A stretch of DNA of 64,000 nucleotides, taken from positions 627,784-691,783 of the forward strand of contig NZ_JAGYPL010000003.1 in NCBI RefSeq assembly GCF_018343715.1. The letters are read 5' to 3'. Positions 63,204 through 64,000 of the stretch are shown here, one piece after another; position 1 is the stretch's first letter; every line of letters begins with the position of its first letter. The notes under the pieces are model-generated. The model searched no databases, was not told where the DNA came from, and saw nothing but the letters and a program-made list of their open reading frames with translations. The position numbers and the translations under genes are program-made. Source of the stretch: Bacillus sp. FJAT-49711 (GTDB lineage: Bacteria; Bacillota; Bacilli; Bacillales; Bacillaceae_C).

Positions 63204-64000
63204 GTGTTAAACAACTTAAATAAATGGCTTCAAAAATGGATGCCGATATTGACACCTCTAAGCTTAGTGGTAGGTGTATTATTTCACAATATTGGTGTGC
63301 ATCTATTATTTTTAGTTTCGTGGTTATTTGCATTTATGACGTTCTCCAGTAGTTTAAACATGAACGTTAAAGATGTTAAAAGTTTTTCGAAACACCCGGT
63401 CATGATTTTAGGCAGCATCGCCTTTTTGCATATCATCATGCCGATTTGGGCGTATTTTTTATCAACCATTATTTTTGACGATCATCTACTGACGATTGGT
63501 TTTGTTATTTCAGTAGCAGTACCAACAGGCGTTACGAGTGTAATTTGGGTAAATATTTGTCGGGGCAATCTACCTCTATGCTTATCGATCATTTTAATCG
63601 ATACATTGTTATCGCCATTTTTGATGCCCGGGTTACTGCATATAGCGGTCGGAGAGTCCATTGCTATTGATACTTCCTCACTCATAATGGATTTACTTTG
63701 GATGATCGTATTGCCGACTGTAATGGGTGTTCTATTAAACGAGCTGACTAAAGGCAATATAAAAGCGACACTTGGCAGAAAGCTTGCTCCATTCTCAAAG
63801 CTATGTTTGTTTGGCGTGGTCATGATTAACAGCAGTGCCATTGCTCCTTATTTGAAACAAGTTACTTGGGAATTATTTGGTGTCATTCTTCTCGTCCTTT
63901 TCATAGCTGCATCCGGTTATGCCATTGCTTTAATCATTGGGCATTTTGTTTGGAAAGATACAAGTATTGTCACAACTTTTGTTTTTATCGGCGGAATGCG
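63204..64000 (+). CDS. BASS-family bile acid:sodium symporter-like protein, 3' end outside window
   Basis: GTG 63204 after a GAAGGAATT site begins MLNNLNKWLQKWMPILTPLS. The 265 codons visible show about eight hydrophobic helices, with FMTFSSSLNMNVKDV and VAVPTGVTSVIWVNI as in the BASS/ArsB-like family where these segments form the sodium and substrate site. It is the last gene of the window and continues beyond 64000. Confidence 0.85.
   Translation, partial: MLNNLNKWLQKWMPILTPLSLVVGVLFHNIGVHLLFLVSWLFAFMTFSSSLNMNVKDVKSFSKHPVMILGSIAFLHIIMPIWAYFLSTIIFDDHLLTIGFVISVAVPTGVTSVIWVNICRGNLPLCLSIILIDTLLSPFLMPGLLHIAVGESIAIDTSSLIMDLLWMIVLPTVMGVLLNELTKGNIKATLGRKLAPFSKLCLFGVVMINSSAIAPYLKQVTWELFGVILLVLFIAASGYAIALIIGHFVWKDTSIVTTFVFIGGM

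Overview
The window is a low-GC Firmicutes chromosome. A Bacillales of the Planococcaceae/Bacillaceae type (Lysinibacillus-like) is my inference from the gene families, the AGGAGG-type ribosome-binding sites, Spo0E-like genes, a glmS ribozyme, YolD/SOS control and short interspersed intergenic repeats. No species can be named from sequence alone.

Layout. (1) 1-4.0 kb, ordinary chromosome: a DinB-like protein, small proteins, and an ABC exporter operon with a PLDc_N-type membrane protein and an ArsR-like regulator. (2) About 4.08-54.24 kb, a 50-kb accessory island that ends 21 bp from the glmS stop codon, the classical attTn7 position. It holds a five-gene transposition operon (tyrosine recombinase, TnsA, TnsB, TnsC, TniQ/TnsD), a large YobI-like P-loop ATPase, a trypsin-like protease, two four-helix-bundle proteins, plasmid-type functions (ParM/ParR-like partition pair, a 1031-aa helicase that may be a replication protein), a restriction-modification cluster (C5 methyltransferase, HNH protein, AlwI-like endonuclease, small helical protein), and many single-gene cargo units (ankyrin, DUF1385, lipoproteins, GIY-YIG-like, TraX, SOS-controlled YolD, DUF3231, aldo/keto reductase, NIPSNAP, DeoR regulator, aminoglycoside-phosphotransferase-like). 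(3) 54.26-64 kb, chromosome again: glmS with its self-cleaving ribozyme, a CD3324-like protein, a TrmH-type methyltransferase broken by a stop codon, GNAT, LD-carboxypeptidase, HAD phosphatase, VOC protein, DUF2332 and a BASS-type transporter running off the end.

The island is punctuated by about ten copies of one module, all in the same orientation with the outer end toward glmS. Each resembles a Tn7-type right end: TnsB-like GTTACA sites, a CAAACGTTTG palindrome and a terminal GTTACAGGGGGATA-type end. Two copies, 7282-7830 and 53687-54235, are identical over 549 bp and carry a left-end-like cluster as well, so each is a complete mini-element; they bracket 45.9 kb as direct repeats. A second, canonical Tn7-style family (ACAATAAAG sites) lies at 4.42-5.26 kb, with the candidate target duplication ACAAC that also sits beside glmS. 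The simplest reading is repeated insertion at attTn7 followed by decay.

The most interesting element is the transposition operon. In TnsA the catalytic Asp of the TDFL motif is Ser and the Gln of the QxK motif is Ile, while TnsB, TnsC and the co-transcribed tyrosine recombinase look intact. Loss of TnsA cutting is known to turn Tn7 to replicative (cointegrate) transposition, and here a recombinase that could resolve cointegrates is the first gene of the same operon, just downstream of a long inverted repeat. This combination, together with partition and replication genes in the same island, is the best candidate for an undescribed system. Several genes carry single frameshifts or stops (735-898, 22338-22816, 51551-52425, 57221-58075), which may be real decay or assembly errors.
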